Source: Pseudomonadota bacterium
GTDB taxonomy: Bacteria > Desulfobacterota > Desulfovibrionia > Desulfovibrionales > Desulfovibrionaceae
Assembly: GCA_023460395.1 (NCBI GenBank)
Contig: JAEWQB010000019.1
Coordinates: 62,001 to 126,000 of the forward strand
Reading direction: 5' to 3'
Length of the DNA stretch: 64,000 nt
Shown piece by piece: positions 43,007-51,644 of the stretch. Each line of letters opens with the position of its first letter. Within the stretch, counting starts at the first letter, position 1. Position numbers and translations under genes: made by a program. The notes below the pieces were generated by a model. It was not told where the DNA came from. It saw nothing but the letters and a program-made list of their open reading frames with translations, and ran no database searches.

Positions 43007-44002
43007 TTAGTTGCTGATGACCACCGTGCCTTCATCATGCACTGTGGCGTATACTTCTCTACGGCTTTGCAAATTGCGCACCGGAATCATTTCTCCGGGT
43101 TTGCCATCCGCCATGGCCTCGGCGGGAACGGTAAGCCGCAGGCGTTTTCCCTGATAGATGAGGTCCACCTTGGTCCCCTTGGCGAGTGTGGGCACCCGCT
43201 CTAGGTCTGTGCGGTATATCACCGAGCCTGCGCCGATGGAGCGGAGCACCCGCCACGGACCGCCTTTACCGTCCCACAGCTCACCCCTTAGGTAGGCGAG
43301 GTTTTTTTTGACGAAGGTGATGGAGTCCGGGGTAAGGCTGTCGTGACGGTTTACGGGAATAGCCGCGCAAGGCACGGTGATCCATTGGTCCATAAAGGCT
43401 CCGCCAGTGAGCCGGCGCACCAGCTCTCCATTGGGAGTCACTTCACGCAGCCTGACGGGAATTTGGCCCGGAGTGAGCGCGGTGGGCGTTTCCAGTTCCA
43501 CACGGTTACGGCTGTCGCGCAGAAAGACAAACGGTGGGAGCTGTACGTCACGAAACCGCACTTCTCCATTTTTTTGTGCGGCGAACCGTGTCAAGGACTC
43601 GACAACCAGCGTATGCAACTGGGGGCCAAGCACCACCCCGCCACCGCGTTGCAGCGCGAGGGAGGAAGGGTATTCGGTCAGCGCGGCTATATCGCCGAGG
43701 CGTTTGGTCAGTTCTTCGCGCAGGCGTGTGTTTGAGATGGTCATGGGTTGGCCGGGGCGCGGAGGCGCGGGCCACAGGGGGGTGGCGGCAAAATTCCGCC
43801 AGTTCTGCGGATTAATGGTACCCACCGGGTCGGCTATTTCACCCAGCAGTACCGTATCGCCCGTGACCACGGCGGCCTCGCGGATGCGAATGTGCCAATC
43901 GGCGTCTATGCGGGCCGTGGCGGTGGCTGCCAACGCGAAGAGCATGGCGGTCAGCGTTACGGTTAGAATAGCGCGGGGCGGGGCAAGGCGGAATATGTTC
44001 AT
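43007..44002 (-). CDS. flgA: flagellar P-ring assembly protein FlgA
   Basis: A 331-residue periplasmic protein with a signal peptide (residues 10-30). The C-terminal SAF/FlgA domain has RLTGGAFMDQWITVPCAAI, ...PDSITFVKKNLAYLRGEL and IYQGKRLRLTVPAEAMADGKPGEMIPVRNLQSRREV, the last being diagnostic. It chaperones FlgI during P-ring assembly. It is longer than E. coli FlgA (about 220), because of an N-terminal region of 100 or so residues, as in other deltaproteobacteria. Confidence 0.92.
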   Translation of the reverse strand: MNIFRLAPPRAILTVTLTAMLFALAATATARIDADWHIRIREAAVVTGDTVLLGEIADPVGTINPQNWRNFAATPLWPAPPRPGQPMTISNTRLREELTKRLGDIAALTEYPSSLALQRGGGVVLGPQLHTLVVESLTRFAAQKNGEVRFRDVQLPPFVFLRDSRNRVELETPTALTPGQIPVRLREVTPNGELVRRLTGGAFMDQWITVPCAAIPVNRHDSLTPDSITFVKKNLAYLRGELWDGKGGPWRVLRSIGAGSVIYRTDLERVPTLAKGTKVDLIYQGKRLRLTVPAEAMADGKPGEMIPVRNLQSRREVYATVHDEGTVVISN

Positions 44003-44033
44003 GGTCGTCTCCCGGTACCGGGTGCGAAGACGC

Positions 44034-44819
44034 TTACGAGCGCTTCAGGTTCACGGCCATCTGGAGCATGGAATCCGATGTCTGGATAGCCTTCGAGTTC
44101 ATTTCGTAGGCACGCTGACCCACGATCATGTTTACCATTTCGTCCACGATTTCCACGTTGGACATTTCCAGAAAGCCCTGTGCGACGGTTCCTACATTAT
44201 CGGTTCCGGGCACGCCTTCCACCGCTTCACCGGAGGCCTCTGTTCCAGAATAGAGGTTACGGCCCCGCGCATCCAACCCGGCGGGGTTGATGAAGGTATA
44301 GAGCGGGATTTCAGCCGCGGCCAGTTCCTCGCCATTGCTGTCCAGCGCGGCGATGTGACCGGTTTCCGAAACGGCGATATTTTTGGTTTCGGCGGGCACC
44401 GTGAACTGCGGTTGCAGCGTGTAGCCGTTGGCAGTGACGATATCACCGTCTGAATTCAGCTTGAACGATCCGGCGCGCGTGTACATAAGCTCGCCGTTCA
44501 CTTCCACCTGAAAGAATCCGTCGCCTTCAATGGCAAGGTCCAAGGTGTTGCCCGTGTTGGAATAGTCGCCTTGCGTGAAGAACTTGTGCACGGTAGTGGG
44601 GCGCACGCCCATGCCCACTTGGATACCTGTGGGAATCTGGTCGTCGCCGCCGTTCTGGGAACCGGCGATTCTGAGGGTCTGGTACATAAGATCCTCAAAT
44701 TCCGCGCGGCTTTTCTTAAAGCCAACCGTGTTCACGTTGGCAAGGTTGTTTGAAATAACGTCAATGTTGAGCTGCTGGGCCACCATGCCGGTAGCGGCAG
44801 TCCACAGGGAGCGCATCAT
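44034..44819 (-). CDS. flgG: flagellar distal rod protein FlgG
   Basis: A 261-residue rod protein, standard length. MRSLWTAATGMVAQQLNIDVISNNLANVNTVGFK is the N-terminal rod signature, FEDLMYQTLR follows, and EMVNMIVGQRAYEMNSKAIQTSDSMLQMAVNLKR closes the protein. The ATG at 44819 follows GGCAGGAGG. It lies 21 bases after flgF. Confidence 0.96.
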   Translation of the reverse strand: MMRSLWTAATGMVAQQLNIDVISNNLANVNTVGFKKSRAEFEDLMYQTLRIAGSQNGGDDQIPTGIQVGMGVRPTTVHKFFTQGDYSNTGNTLDLAIEGDGFFQVEVNGELMYTRAGSFKLNSDGDIVTANGYTLQPQFTVPAETKNIAVSETGHIAALDSNGEELAAAEIPLYTFINPAGLDARGRNLYSGTEASGEAVEGVPGTDNVGTVAQGFLEMSNVEIVDEMVNMIVGQRAYEMNSKAIQTSDSMLQMAVNLKRS

Positions 44820-44840
44820 ATCTCTATCCTCCTGCCCGGT

Positions 44841-45623
44841 TTATACGCGGGCTTTGCCAACGCGCTGGATAGCGTCTTTATCCAGTGTGTCGGTGCTTTG
44901 CATGACCTTGGTATATGCTTCGAATTGCCGTTGCGCTTCGATCATGTTCACCATTTCCGTGACAACTTCCACGTTGGCTACTTCAAGAAATCCCTGCTCA
45001 ACGGAGGCGTTCTCCGCCGGAATTTCCGCAGCAAGCTCATCGGGCCGCAGTTGGTAAAGGTTGTTGCCGCGTTTTTCCAGCACGTCCAAATCGCCGTAGG
45101 TGACAAGCTGGAGCTGGTCCACAGGCTCTCCGTCGCTGAATATCTGGCCCGTATCGTTAATCGTCACCTGCCCTCCGGCTGGCAGAATTATGGGACCGTT
45201 TTCACCCATTACGGGCCACCCTTGCTCGGAAACAAGGGTTCCGTCAGAGGTTTGACGGAAATGCCCGTTGCGGGTGACAAAGTCTCCGTCCGGGGTTTGG
45301 AGCTTGAAGAATCCGTCTCCGTGGATAGCCACGTCCAGTGGATCACCGGTAAGCCTGAGGCTGCCTTGGGAAAAGTCGGTCTTCGCTTCCGCGAGACGCG
45401 GTTTGGCAATAAGTATAGGCTCTGGAAAAAGCTTTTTAGATCGAATGGTTGCCACAGGTTCCATGATTTGATCATGGGCAAACATAATGAATGTATCCTT
45501 AAACGCGAGCGTGTCTCGTTTGTATCCGGTGGTGTTCACGTTGGCCAAATTGTTGGCTATGCTGTTCAACCGGAATTCATTGGAAAGCGCTCCGAAAAGG
45601 GCACTGTACATACTGTCTTGCAT
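44841..45623 (-). CDS. flgF: flagellar proximal rod protein FlgF
   Basis: A 260-residue FlgF. MQDSMYSALFGALSNEFRLNSIANNLANVNTTGYKRD begins the protein; GDPLDVAIHGDGFFKLQTPDGDFVTRNGHF and EMVNMIEAQRQFEAYTKVMQSTD are the conserved middle and end. AAGGAGG precedes the ATG at 45623 by 7 bases. It is the first gene of the flgF-fliW operon; a sigma-54-like site lies about 40 bases upstream. Confidence 0.95.
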   Translation of the reverse strand: MQDSMYSALFGALSNEFRLNSIANNLANVNTTGYKRDTLAFKDTFIMFAHDQIMEPVATIRSKKLFPEPILIAKPRLAEAKTDFSQGSLRLTGDPLDVAIHGDGFFKLQTPDGDFVTRNGHFRQTSDGTLVSEQGWPVMGENGPIILPAGGQVTINDTGQIFSDGEPVDQLQLVTYGDLDVLEKRGNNLYQLRPDELAAEIPAENASVEQGFLEVANVEVVTEMVNMIEAQRQFEAYTKVMQSTDTLDKDAIQRVGKARV

Positions 45624-45663
45624 AGGTGTCCTCCTTGCGGCACAGACCGCGTATCTGGGTGTA

Positions 45664-45680
45664 TGCAAAATAAAGACCAG
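45664..45680 (-). promoter_or_regulatory. candidate sigma-54 promoter of the flgF operon
   Basis: On the minus strand CTGG, a ten-base gap from GG to GC, then TTGCA follow the -24/-12 layout (GG at 45678-45677, GC at 45666-45665). The middle bases do not match the consensus. The spacing to the flgF start (about 30 bases of leader) is reasonable, and rod/hook genes often use sigma-54. Confidence 0.35.
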
Positions 45681-45863
45681 CAGTGTCTGCGGAGCATTCT
45701 GCCGGGGGAACGGAGGCGGGATAAAAAGGTGGAAAAAGGGAAGGACTGTGGCTAACTGTTTCGTTTCCCATGGGTAACTCACAATTTGCGAGCGGTGAGT
45801 ACCGGGCATTTGCTAGCCAACCGGCGGCGCTTCTGTTATGCGCAGGCTTCCCAAGAGGACGCT

Positions 45864-47825
45864 ATGAACATTAATATACAGAGTCTTACAAAAACCTTTG
45901 GCGGACACGATCTCTTCGCTGGTTTTTCCCTTGAGATACAGTCCGGCGTGCGCCTGTGCGTTTGCGGCCCTAATGGCTGTGGCAAATCTACCTTTATCAA
46001 GCTGATAGCCGGAGTCTCGTCGCCCGATGGCGGCAAGGTCAGCCTGCCACGGGGCTGCCGGTTAGGGTATGTGGCGCAAGAAATGGACGAAACCCTGCTG
46101 GAGACGCCCCTGCTTTCGTGGGTGCTGGAAGTGCTGCCGGACTGGAATGAGTTCTGGGAGCAGTGGGAAGCAGCCACTCGCGCCGAAGACGAGGCCGCGT
46201 TGCGCACGTTGGGCGCACGGCAGGCGGAACTGGAGCAGGTGTATGGGCACAACCCTGAGCACCGCGCTAAAACCGTGCTTTCCGGGTTGGGATTTGCTGA
46301 AAGCAAGTGGCACCTGCCGCTGGGACAGCTCTCCGGTGGCTGGCGCGAACGCGCTAAGTTAGCCAGAGTGCTAACCGCGGGGGCGGATGTGCTGTTGCTG
46401 GACGAACCAACCAACCACCTTGATCTAGAAGCCGTGGAGTGGTTGGAAAATTTTCTGCTGGAATACCGGGGCGTGCTGGTGTTTGTAGCGCATGACCGGG
46501 TGTTCATGGACAGAATAGGCACCCACGTGTTGTATTTGGGTGGCTCCCGTCCCATGTTCCGCAAGGGAACGTTTACTCAGTTCCTTGCGTTGCAGGAGGA
46601 GATGGAGGGGCAAAAGCAACGGGAGCGCGAACGGCTGGCTGGAGAAATTGAGCGCAAAATGGATTTCGTGCGTCGGTTCAAGGCCAAAGCCACCAAGGCC
46701 CGGCAGGCTGGTTCCAAACAGAAAATGGCCCAACGGCTGGAAAAAGAGCTGGAAGGCATCCAGTTGGAAACGAAGCGCAAGACCCTGCGCTTTACATGGC
46801 CGGAACCCGTGGAGGCGGATAAAACCGTACTCAGCGTGGTGGGGCTGGATTTTTGTTTCCCGGACGGCACTCGGCTATGGCCCACGTTGGATTTCCAACT
46901 GTATAGGGGCATGCGTGTGGCGCTGGTCGGTCATAACGGGTGTGGAAAGTCTACCCTGCTCAAATTGGTGGCGGGGCGTTTGGAGAAAGAACGGGGTAAT
47001 GTGGTCATGGGCAGCAAGGTGCGCATGGGCTATTTCAGCCAGCACCAACTGGATATTTTGAGCGCCTCCGGGACGGCCTTGGGAGAAATCCGCCGGTTGT
47101 CCGACCCCCGCACCACGGAAGAGGAACTCATGTCCGTGCTGGGGTTGTTCATGCTGGGACAAAATTATTTCGACCGTCATGTCGCCACGCTGTCGGGCGG
47201 AGAAAAAAGCCGTCTTTTGCTGGCAACCCTGTTTCTTTCGCGCAGTAATCTTTTGGTGCTGGACGAACCCACAAACCATCTGGACCTTGAATCGCGGGAG
47301 GCCTTGGTGGAGGCGCTGGACGCGTATGACGGGACAATATTTATGGTGGCGCACGACAGGTACCTGCTGTCATCCGTTGCCGATCAGATATGGGCGCTGG
47401 ATGAGCATGGGTTCACGATTTATGAATCCGGCTTTGAGGAGTATGACCGGGCCCGCCGCCAGCTAGCGGCGGAGTCTTCCCGTAATAGCGATACGCCGCG
47501 TGCGGGGGGGCTCAGTCGCGAAGAGCAGAAACGCATAAAACGCGAACAGGCGGAATTGCGCAATACCGTGTATAAGGATCTGAAGCCCCGGCAGGAACGC
47601 TACGCGAAGCTGGAGTCTAAGCTGGAAGCATTATTGGGTGAGCAGGGGGAAGTGGAAGCGATGCTGGCTGATTCCGCCGTGTATGCCGATTCCGCCAAGG
47701 CGTCTGAGTTGCTCAGACGGTTCCAGACCTTGCAGGCGGAAAGCGAAACGCTCATGGAAACCATGGGAGCGCTGGAGGCGGAAATTGCCGAGTTAGAGCA
47801 ACGGCGGTCCGCAATACCGGAGTAG
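45864..47825 (+). CDS. ABC-F family ATPase (Uup/YheS-like)
   Basis: A 653-residue soluble protein with two ABC domains in one chain and no membrane segment. Walker A motifs GPNGCGKST and GHNGCGKST, signatures LSGGWRERAKLA and LSGGEKSRLLLA, and Walker B LLLDEPTNHLDL in both halves are all intact. The charged linker (about 245-320: FVRRFKAKATKARQAGSKQKMAQRL) is the ABC-F P-site interaction motif, and the C-terminal 120 residues are a coiled coil. Such proteins act on ribosomes or stalled translation. AGAGGA precedes the ATG at 45864. Seven G at 47504-47510 form a homopolymer. Confidence 0.9.
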   Translation: MNINIQSLTKTFGGHDLFAGFSLEIQSGVRLCVCGPNGCGKSTFIKLIAGVSSPDGGKVSLPRGCRLGYVAQEMDETLLETPLLSWVLEVLPDWNEFWEQWEAATRAEDEAALRTLGARQAELEQVYGHNPEHRAKTVLSGLGFAESKWHLPLGQLSGGWRERAKLARVLTAGADVLLLDEPTNHLDLEAVEWLENFLLEYRGVLVFVAHDRVFMDRIGTHVLYLGGSRPMFRKGTFTQFLALQEEMEGQKQRERERLAGEIERKMDFVRRFKAKATKARQAGSKQKMAQRLEKELEGIQLETKRKTLRFTWPEPVEADKTVLSVVGLDFCFPDGTRLWPTLDFQLYRGMRVALVGHNGCGKSTLLKLVAGRLEKERGNVVMGSKVRMGYFSQHQLDILSASGTALGEIRRLSDPRTTEEELMSVLGLFMLGQNYFDRHVATLSGGEKSRLLLATLFLSRSNLLVLDEPTNHLDLESREALVEALDAYDGTIFMVAHDRYLLSSVADQIWALDEHGFTIYESGFEEYDRARRQLAAESSRNSDTPRAGGLSREEQKRIKREQAELRNTVYKDLKPRQERYAKLESKLEALLGEQGEVEAMLADSAVYADSAKASELLRRFQTLQAESETLMETMGALEAEIAELEQRRSAIPE

Positions 47826-47839
47826 CCTAGGAGCATCCC

Positions 47840-48421
47840 ATGCGAGAGATAGACGTGGTGGCGGGCATTATTTGGCAACGGGAAATTGCTGCGGAGGAGC
47901 GCGGGGGTGTGGTGCCGGGAATGCCCTGTGCGACTGGCCTGTCTGTGGCAGACGCGCCAGGCACGTTGGTCAGGCCAGATACATCGGGCGCGCAGGACAG
48001 GCCCGATGAGCCGGAAACACCGCCGGGCTTTGAATCTGGAAGAGAAGGCCGTCGATTCCTTGCCGCCAGACGACCGGAAGGGACGCGCCTTGCCGGGTTT
48101 TGGGAATTTCCCGGAGGCAAAGTGGAGCCGGGGGAATCACGCGAAGCCGCTCTTGTGCGCGAGTTGACCGAAGAAATGAGCATTACCCCCACCCGGTGGA
48201 GTTTTTGGCGCACGGTGTGCCACGCCTATCCTGATCTGGCTGTGCGTCTGCATTTTTATCACATCACGGACTATGCGGGCACCGTGTTCCCCGCAGAAGG
48301 TCATACTATACGCTGGGTTACACGCGCTGAGGCGCGAAAATTACCATTTTTAGAGGCCGATGTTCCCGTGGTGCACGATCTTACGTATGGGGCTGTGTCG
48401 CCCGGTGCGACCAAGGAGTAG
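47840..48421 (+). CDS. Nudix (MutT-like) hydrolase with a long insert
   Basis: A 193-residue Nudix protein. The Nudix box GGKVEPGESREAALVRELTEEMSI is intact near residues 91-114. FWEFPGGK and ...TVCHAYPDLAVRLHFYHI resemble MutT/8-oxo-dGTPase (A/G-specific glycosylase-associated type). Between the first strand (EIDVVAGIIW) and FLAARRPEGTRLAGFW there is an extra stretch of about 55 residues, rich in Pro, Gly and acidic residues, absent from ordinary MutT (about 130 residues). It may clean oxidised nucleotides. GGAG precedes the ATG at 47840, 14 bases after the ABC-F stop. Confidence 0.85.
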   Translation: MREIDVVAGIIWQREIAAEERGGVVPGMPCATGLSVADAPGTLVRPDTSGAQDRPDEPETPPGFESGREGRRFLAARRPEGTRLAGFWEFPGGKVEPGESREAALVRELTEEMSITPTRWSFWRTVCHAYPDLAVRLHFYHITDYAGTVFPAEGHTIRWVTRAEARKLPFLEADVPVVHDLTYGAVSPGATKE

Positions 48422-48427
48422 CGCAGT

Positions 48428-48871
48428 ATGAACGCTTTCTGGATAGGTATAGCCTTGCTGGCTGGGGTTACACTGCCCTCACAGGCGGGTATAAACGCAC
48501 AATTGCAGGCACACTGGGCAAGGCATCCCGCGCTGGCGGCGCTTATTTCTTTCGGGGTGGGCACCATTGCGTTGTTGGTGTATTGCCTTGCCGCACGCAT
48601 TCCTCTGCTGGATTCCTCCGCGAGCGGAACACAATGGTGGCACTGGACGGGGGGGCTGCTGGGGGCCGTGTTTGTTACCACCGTCACGTTTTTAGCTCCC
48701 CGTTTGGGGGCCACTACTATGGTGGGGCTGATTATTGCGGGGCAGATGCTCGCCTCTGTATCGCTGGATCATTTCGGACTGCTGGGATATGCCGAGCGTC
48801 CTCTTTCGTTGCTCCGCTTTGTCGGGGTGGCGCTGTTGGTGGGCGGAGTATTACTCATCCGGCGATTTTAG
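48428..48871 (+). CDS. YdcZ/DUF606-like small membrane protein
   Basis: A 147-residue hydrophobic protein with about five membrane segments. LLAGVTLPSQAGINAQLQ and ...APRLGATTMVGLIIAGQMLASVSLDHFGLLG are the DUF606/YdcZ signature, a family related to the drug/metabolite transporter fold. The substrate is unknown. It starts 6 bases after the Nudix stop, suggesting one transcript with the ABC-F and Nudix genes. Confidence 0.85.
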   Translation: MNAFWIGIALLAGVTLPSQAGINAQLQAHWARHPALAALISFGVGTIALLVYCLAARIPLLDSSASGTQWWHWTGGLLGAVFVTTVTFLAPRLGATTMVGLIIAGQMLASVSLDHFGLLGYAERPLSLLRFVGVALLVGGVLLIRRF

Positions 48872-49024
48872 TGTGATTCCGGCAGAGTGTACGCCACGGG
48901 GGACAGGCAAGGTATGTTGTCATACCCGTGCGTATCCTCTATACTGGCATATGCATCCGGGGTGTTGAGATCGCCGGAAGGTATGTCGGCAGACAACAGG
49001 GGAACAGGGGGCTGGAGGTGCGCT

Positions 49025-49438
49025 ATGGGGAAAGTGCAATGGAGTGACGCCATGCGTGTGGGCGTTGTGGAGATTGACGATCAGCACGAAGGGCTGACCA
49101 CCGTCATCAATACCCTGTACGATGCGTATATGAACGGCGATGAGCACGCAGTGCTGGCGGACCTCATCCGTCAGATAAACACCTACGCTCAGGTTCATTT
49201 CGCCACAGAGCGGCGGTATATGGCTCCGTATGTGGCAGACATGCCTAACTATGAAGAGCACATGCGGCAGCATAGGGAATTTTTTTCGGACTGCGTGAGT
49301 TTTCTGTTGGAATACATGGACCGGGGAACCGGCATTACGCCTGAGCTGCTTGATTATTTGACGGATTGGTGGTTCAAGCACATAAACGGCACTGACCGTG
49401 TAATGGCGGCGGTTCTGAAACAGCACGGCGTCAGTTAG
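49025..49438 (+). CDS. bacteriohemerythrin
   Basis: A 137-residue hemerythrin-like oxygen-binding protein. The di-iron ligands are all seen: DDQH, HFATE (His and Glu), EEHMRQH (two His), and HINGTD (His and Asp). It binds or senses oxygen or delivers it for detoxification, which fits an anaerobe meeting air. GGAGG lies 7 bases before the ATG at 49025. No signalling domain is attached. Confidence 0.93.
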   Translation: MGKVQWSDAMRVGVVEIDDQHEGLTTVINTLYDAYMNGDEHAVLADLIRQINTYAQVHFATERRYMAPYVADMPNYEEHMRQHREFFSDCVSFLLEYMDRGTGITPELLDYLTDWWFKHINGTDRVMAAVLKQHGVS

Positions 49439-49584
49439 CCTTTTCCGGGCGGTTTTTGCTTCAGCGAGCAGGGGCTGTGAGGCGGGGGCTTTGAACGACA
49501 TGGGCGACATGAACGACATGGGCAATGGTTACGCAAAAGGGCCGCGCGCTGCGAAGGCCGAGTGGATGAAAGAGAGGTATTCCG

Positions 49585-50631
49585 ATGAGTAAGGAAAAGT
49601 TAGTCGTAGCCGTTGTGGGGGCGACAGGTGCTGTTGGACGTGAAATGCTTAAGACGCTGGAGCAGCGCGACTTTCCCGCACATGAGGTTATCGCGTTGGC
49701 ATCGGCCCGTTCCGCAGGGAGTAAGGTGCCTTTCAAGGGCGGAGAGTTGACCGTGCGGGAACTGACGGAAACCTCCTTTGACGGTGTGGATTTGGCGCTC
49801 TTTTCCGCTGGGGGTTCCACCTCTGAAAAATTTGCTCCGCATGCTGCCAAGGCTGGATGCGTGGTGGTGGATAATTCCAGTGCATGGCGTATGGATGACC
49901 GTTGCCCGCTGGTGGTGCCGGAGGTAAATCCCGGCGACTTGGCGTGGCACAACGGCATTATTGCCAACCCCAACTGTTCCACCATCCAGATGGTGGTGGC
50001 GCTCAAGCCGCTGCACGATGTCGCCAAGATCACCCGCGTGGTGGTTTCCACGTATCAGGCTGTTTCCGGTACCGGGCAGAAGGCCATTGACGAACTGGAA
50101 GGGCAGGTGCGCCAGCTTTTCAACATGCAGCAGCCGGAACCCAAAGTGTATCCCTACCAGATCGCATTCAACGCCTTGCCCCACATCGATGTCTTCCTTG
50201 ACAATGACTACACGCGGGAAGAGATGAAGATGGTGCATGAAACTGTCAAGATCATGGGCGACACCAGCATCAGAGTGACCGCCACCGCTGTGCGTATTCC
50301 GGTTTTTTACGGGCATAGCGAATCCGTGAATATTGAAACGGAAAAAAAGCTTACCCCCGCTGAAGCCCGCGTTATTCTTACGCAAGCGCCCGGCATTACT
50401 GTGCTGGATAACCCCAAAGAGAATATCTACCCCATGGCTATAGAGGCCACCGGGGAAGATGCGACCTTTGTGGGCCGCATCCGCGAGGATGAAACCATTG
50501 CCAACGGTCTCAACCTGTGGGTCGTTTCTGACAACATCCGCAAGGGAGCCGCGCTGAATACGGTGCAGATTGCCGAAGAGCTGATAGAACGCAACTTGCT
50601 GGGTGTGAAGGATACTACAGTATTCCAGTAG
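49585..50631 (+). CDS. asd: aspartate-semialdehyde dehydrogenase
   Basis: A 348-residue Asd. VGATGAVGREMLKTLEQRDFP is the NADPH-binding start, IIANPNCSTIQMVVAL holds the catalytic cysteine, and ...VSTYQAVSGTGQKAIDEL and RVTATAVRIPVFYGHSE (with the catalytic His region) follow. It reduces aspartyl phosphate to the semialdehyde for lysine, methionine and threonine synthesis and for diaminopimelate. GAGAGG precedes the ATG at 49585. Confidence 0.96.
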   Translation: MSKEKLVVAVVGATGAVGREMLKTLEQRDFPAHEVIALASARSAGSKVPFKGGELTVRELTETSFDGVDLALFSAGGSTSEKFAPHAAKAGCVVVDNSSAWRMDDRCPLVVPEVNPGDLAWHNGIIANPNCSTIQMVVALKPLHDVAKITRVVVSTYQAVSGTGQKAIDELEGQVRQLFNMQQPEPKVYPYQIAFNALPHIDVFLDNDYTREEMKMVHETVKIMGDTSIRVTATAVRIPVFYGHSESVNIETEKKLTPAEARVILTQAPGITVLDNPKENIYPMAIEATGEDATFVGRIREDETIANGLNLWVVSDNIRKGAALNTVQIAEELIERNLLGVKDTTVFQ

Positions 50632-50650
50632 CCCCGGCGCGAGGATAGCC

Positions 50651-51604
50651 GTGCTGCCAGTTTGCGAAACCGATGAGTATGTAAAGAAGCTCCTGTCCGC
50701 CCGCCGCGCGGGCGAACAGGGGGTTCTCGCCTTTTATGAACACCGTTTGGGATGCGTATGCCGCAATCCGCGGCTGATGCTTATGCCCATGGACGACCAC
50801 CTTGCTCACCGTGGCGACGGGGTGTTCGAGACGATGAAATGGGAAGACGGGCTGCTCTATCAGTTGGACGCGCATATCGACCGGTTGCGGCGCTCCACTG
50901 CCGGGGTCTATCTTGCGCCGCCCTGCGCATGGGACCGCTTGCGCGAGATTGCCCTAGAGGTGGCCTGCGTTGCGGACGCCCCGCACGGCATGCTGCGCAT
51001 TATCGTGGGGCGCGGACCGGGAGGTTTTGGGCTGGACCCTGCGGAATGTCCTATCTCCAGCCTCTACGTTGTGGCATATGCCTTTCATCCCAAGCCGCAG
51101 GAGTGGTTTGAAGAGGGCATCACCGCATTTCGCTCTTCCGTTCCGGCTAAACCGGCCTTCATGGCCCGCTTAAAAAGCACCAACTACATGCCTAACGTGC
51201 TTATGCGGCGCGAAGCTACCGAACGGGGCATGGACTTGCCGCTGGCTTTCGATGAAAACGATTTTTTGGCCGAGGGTGCCACGGAGAACGTGGCTCTGGT
51301 GGACGCGCGGGGAACGCTGGTTATTCCAGAGTTTACCAATGCGCTTTCCGGGACAACAGTCATGCGTGCCGTGGACTTGCTCAAAGAAGAAATGCCGGTG
51401 GAATTTCGGCGAGTGCGTGAGGATGACTTGTACCGCGCCCGCGAAGTGATGGCACTGGGCACCTCTGCAGATTGCGTGAGCGTGGTCCGCTTTGAAGGGC
51501 AGCCCATTCATGATGTGCGCCCCGGCCCGGTAGCCGGACGCATTCGTAGTTTGCTGCGGCAGGATATCAAAAACACCGGTACGCCGGTTCGGATGGCTCC
51601 GTAA
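50651..51604 (+). CDS. class IV aminotransferase / aminodeoxychorismate lyase-like
   Basis: A 317-residue PLP fold-type IV enzyme. GDGVFETMKWEDG is the N-terminal signature, LKSTNYMPNVLMR carries the PLP-binding lysine, FLAEGATENVALVD the glutamate motif, and NALSGTTVMRAVDLL the phosphate cup. It could be a branched-chain aminotransferase, a D-amino acid aminotransferase or a 4-amino-4-deoxychorismate lyase; the sequence does not decide. The start is a GTG at 50651 with GAGG. It lies 20 bases after asd, but probably serves a different pathway. Confidence 0.85.
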   Translation: MLPVCETDEYVKKLLSARRAGEQGVLAFYEHRLGCVCRNPRLMLMPMDDHLAHRGDGVFETMKWEDGLLYQLDAHIDRLRRSTAGVYLAPPCAWDRLREIALEVACVADAPHGMLRIIVGRGPGGFGLDPAECPISSLYVVAYAFHPKPQEWFEEGITAFRSSVPAKPAFMARLKSTNYMPNVLMRREATERGMDLPLAFDENDFLAEGATENVALVDARGTLVIPEFTNALSGTTVMRAVDLLKEEMPVEFRRVREDDLYRAREVMALGTSADCVSVVRFEGQPIHDVRPGPVAGRIRSLLRQDIKNTGTPVRMAP

Positions 51605-51644
51605 TTGCGCAGCCAGACGCTTCTTTATTCAGGAATCAGCTATT

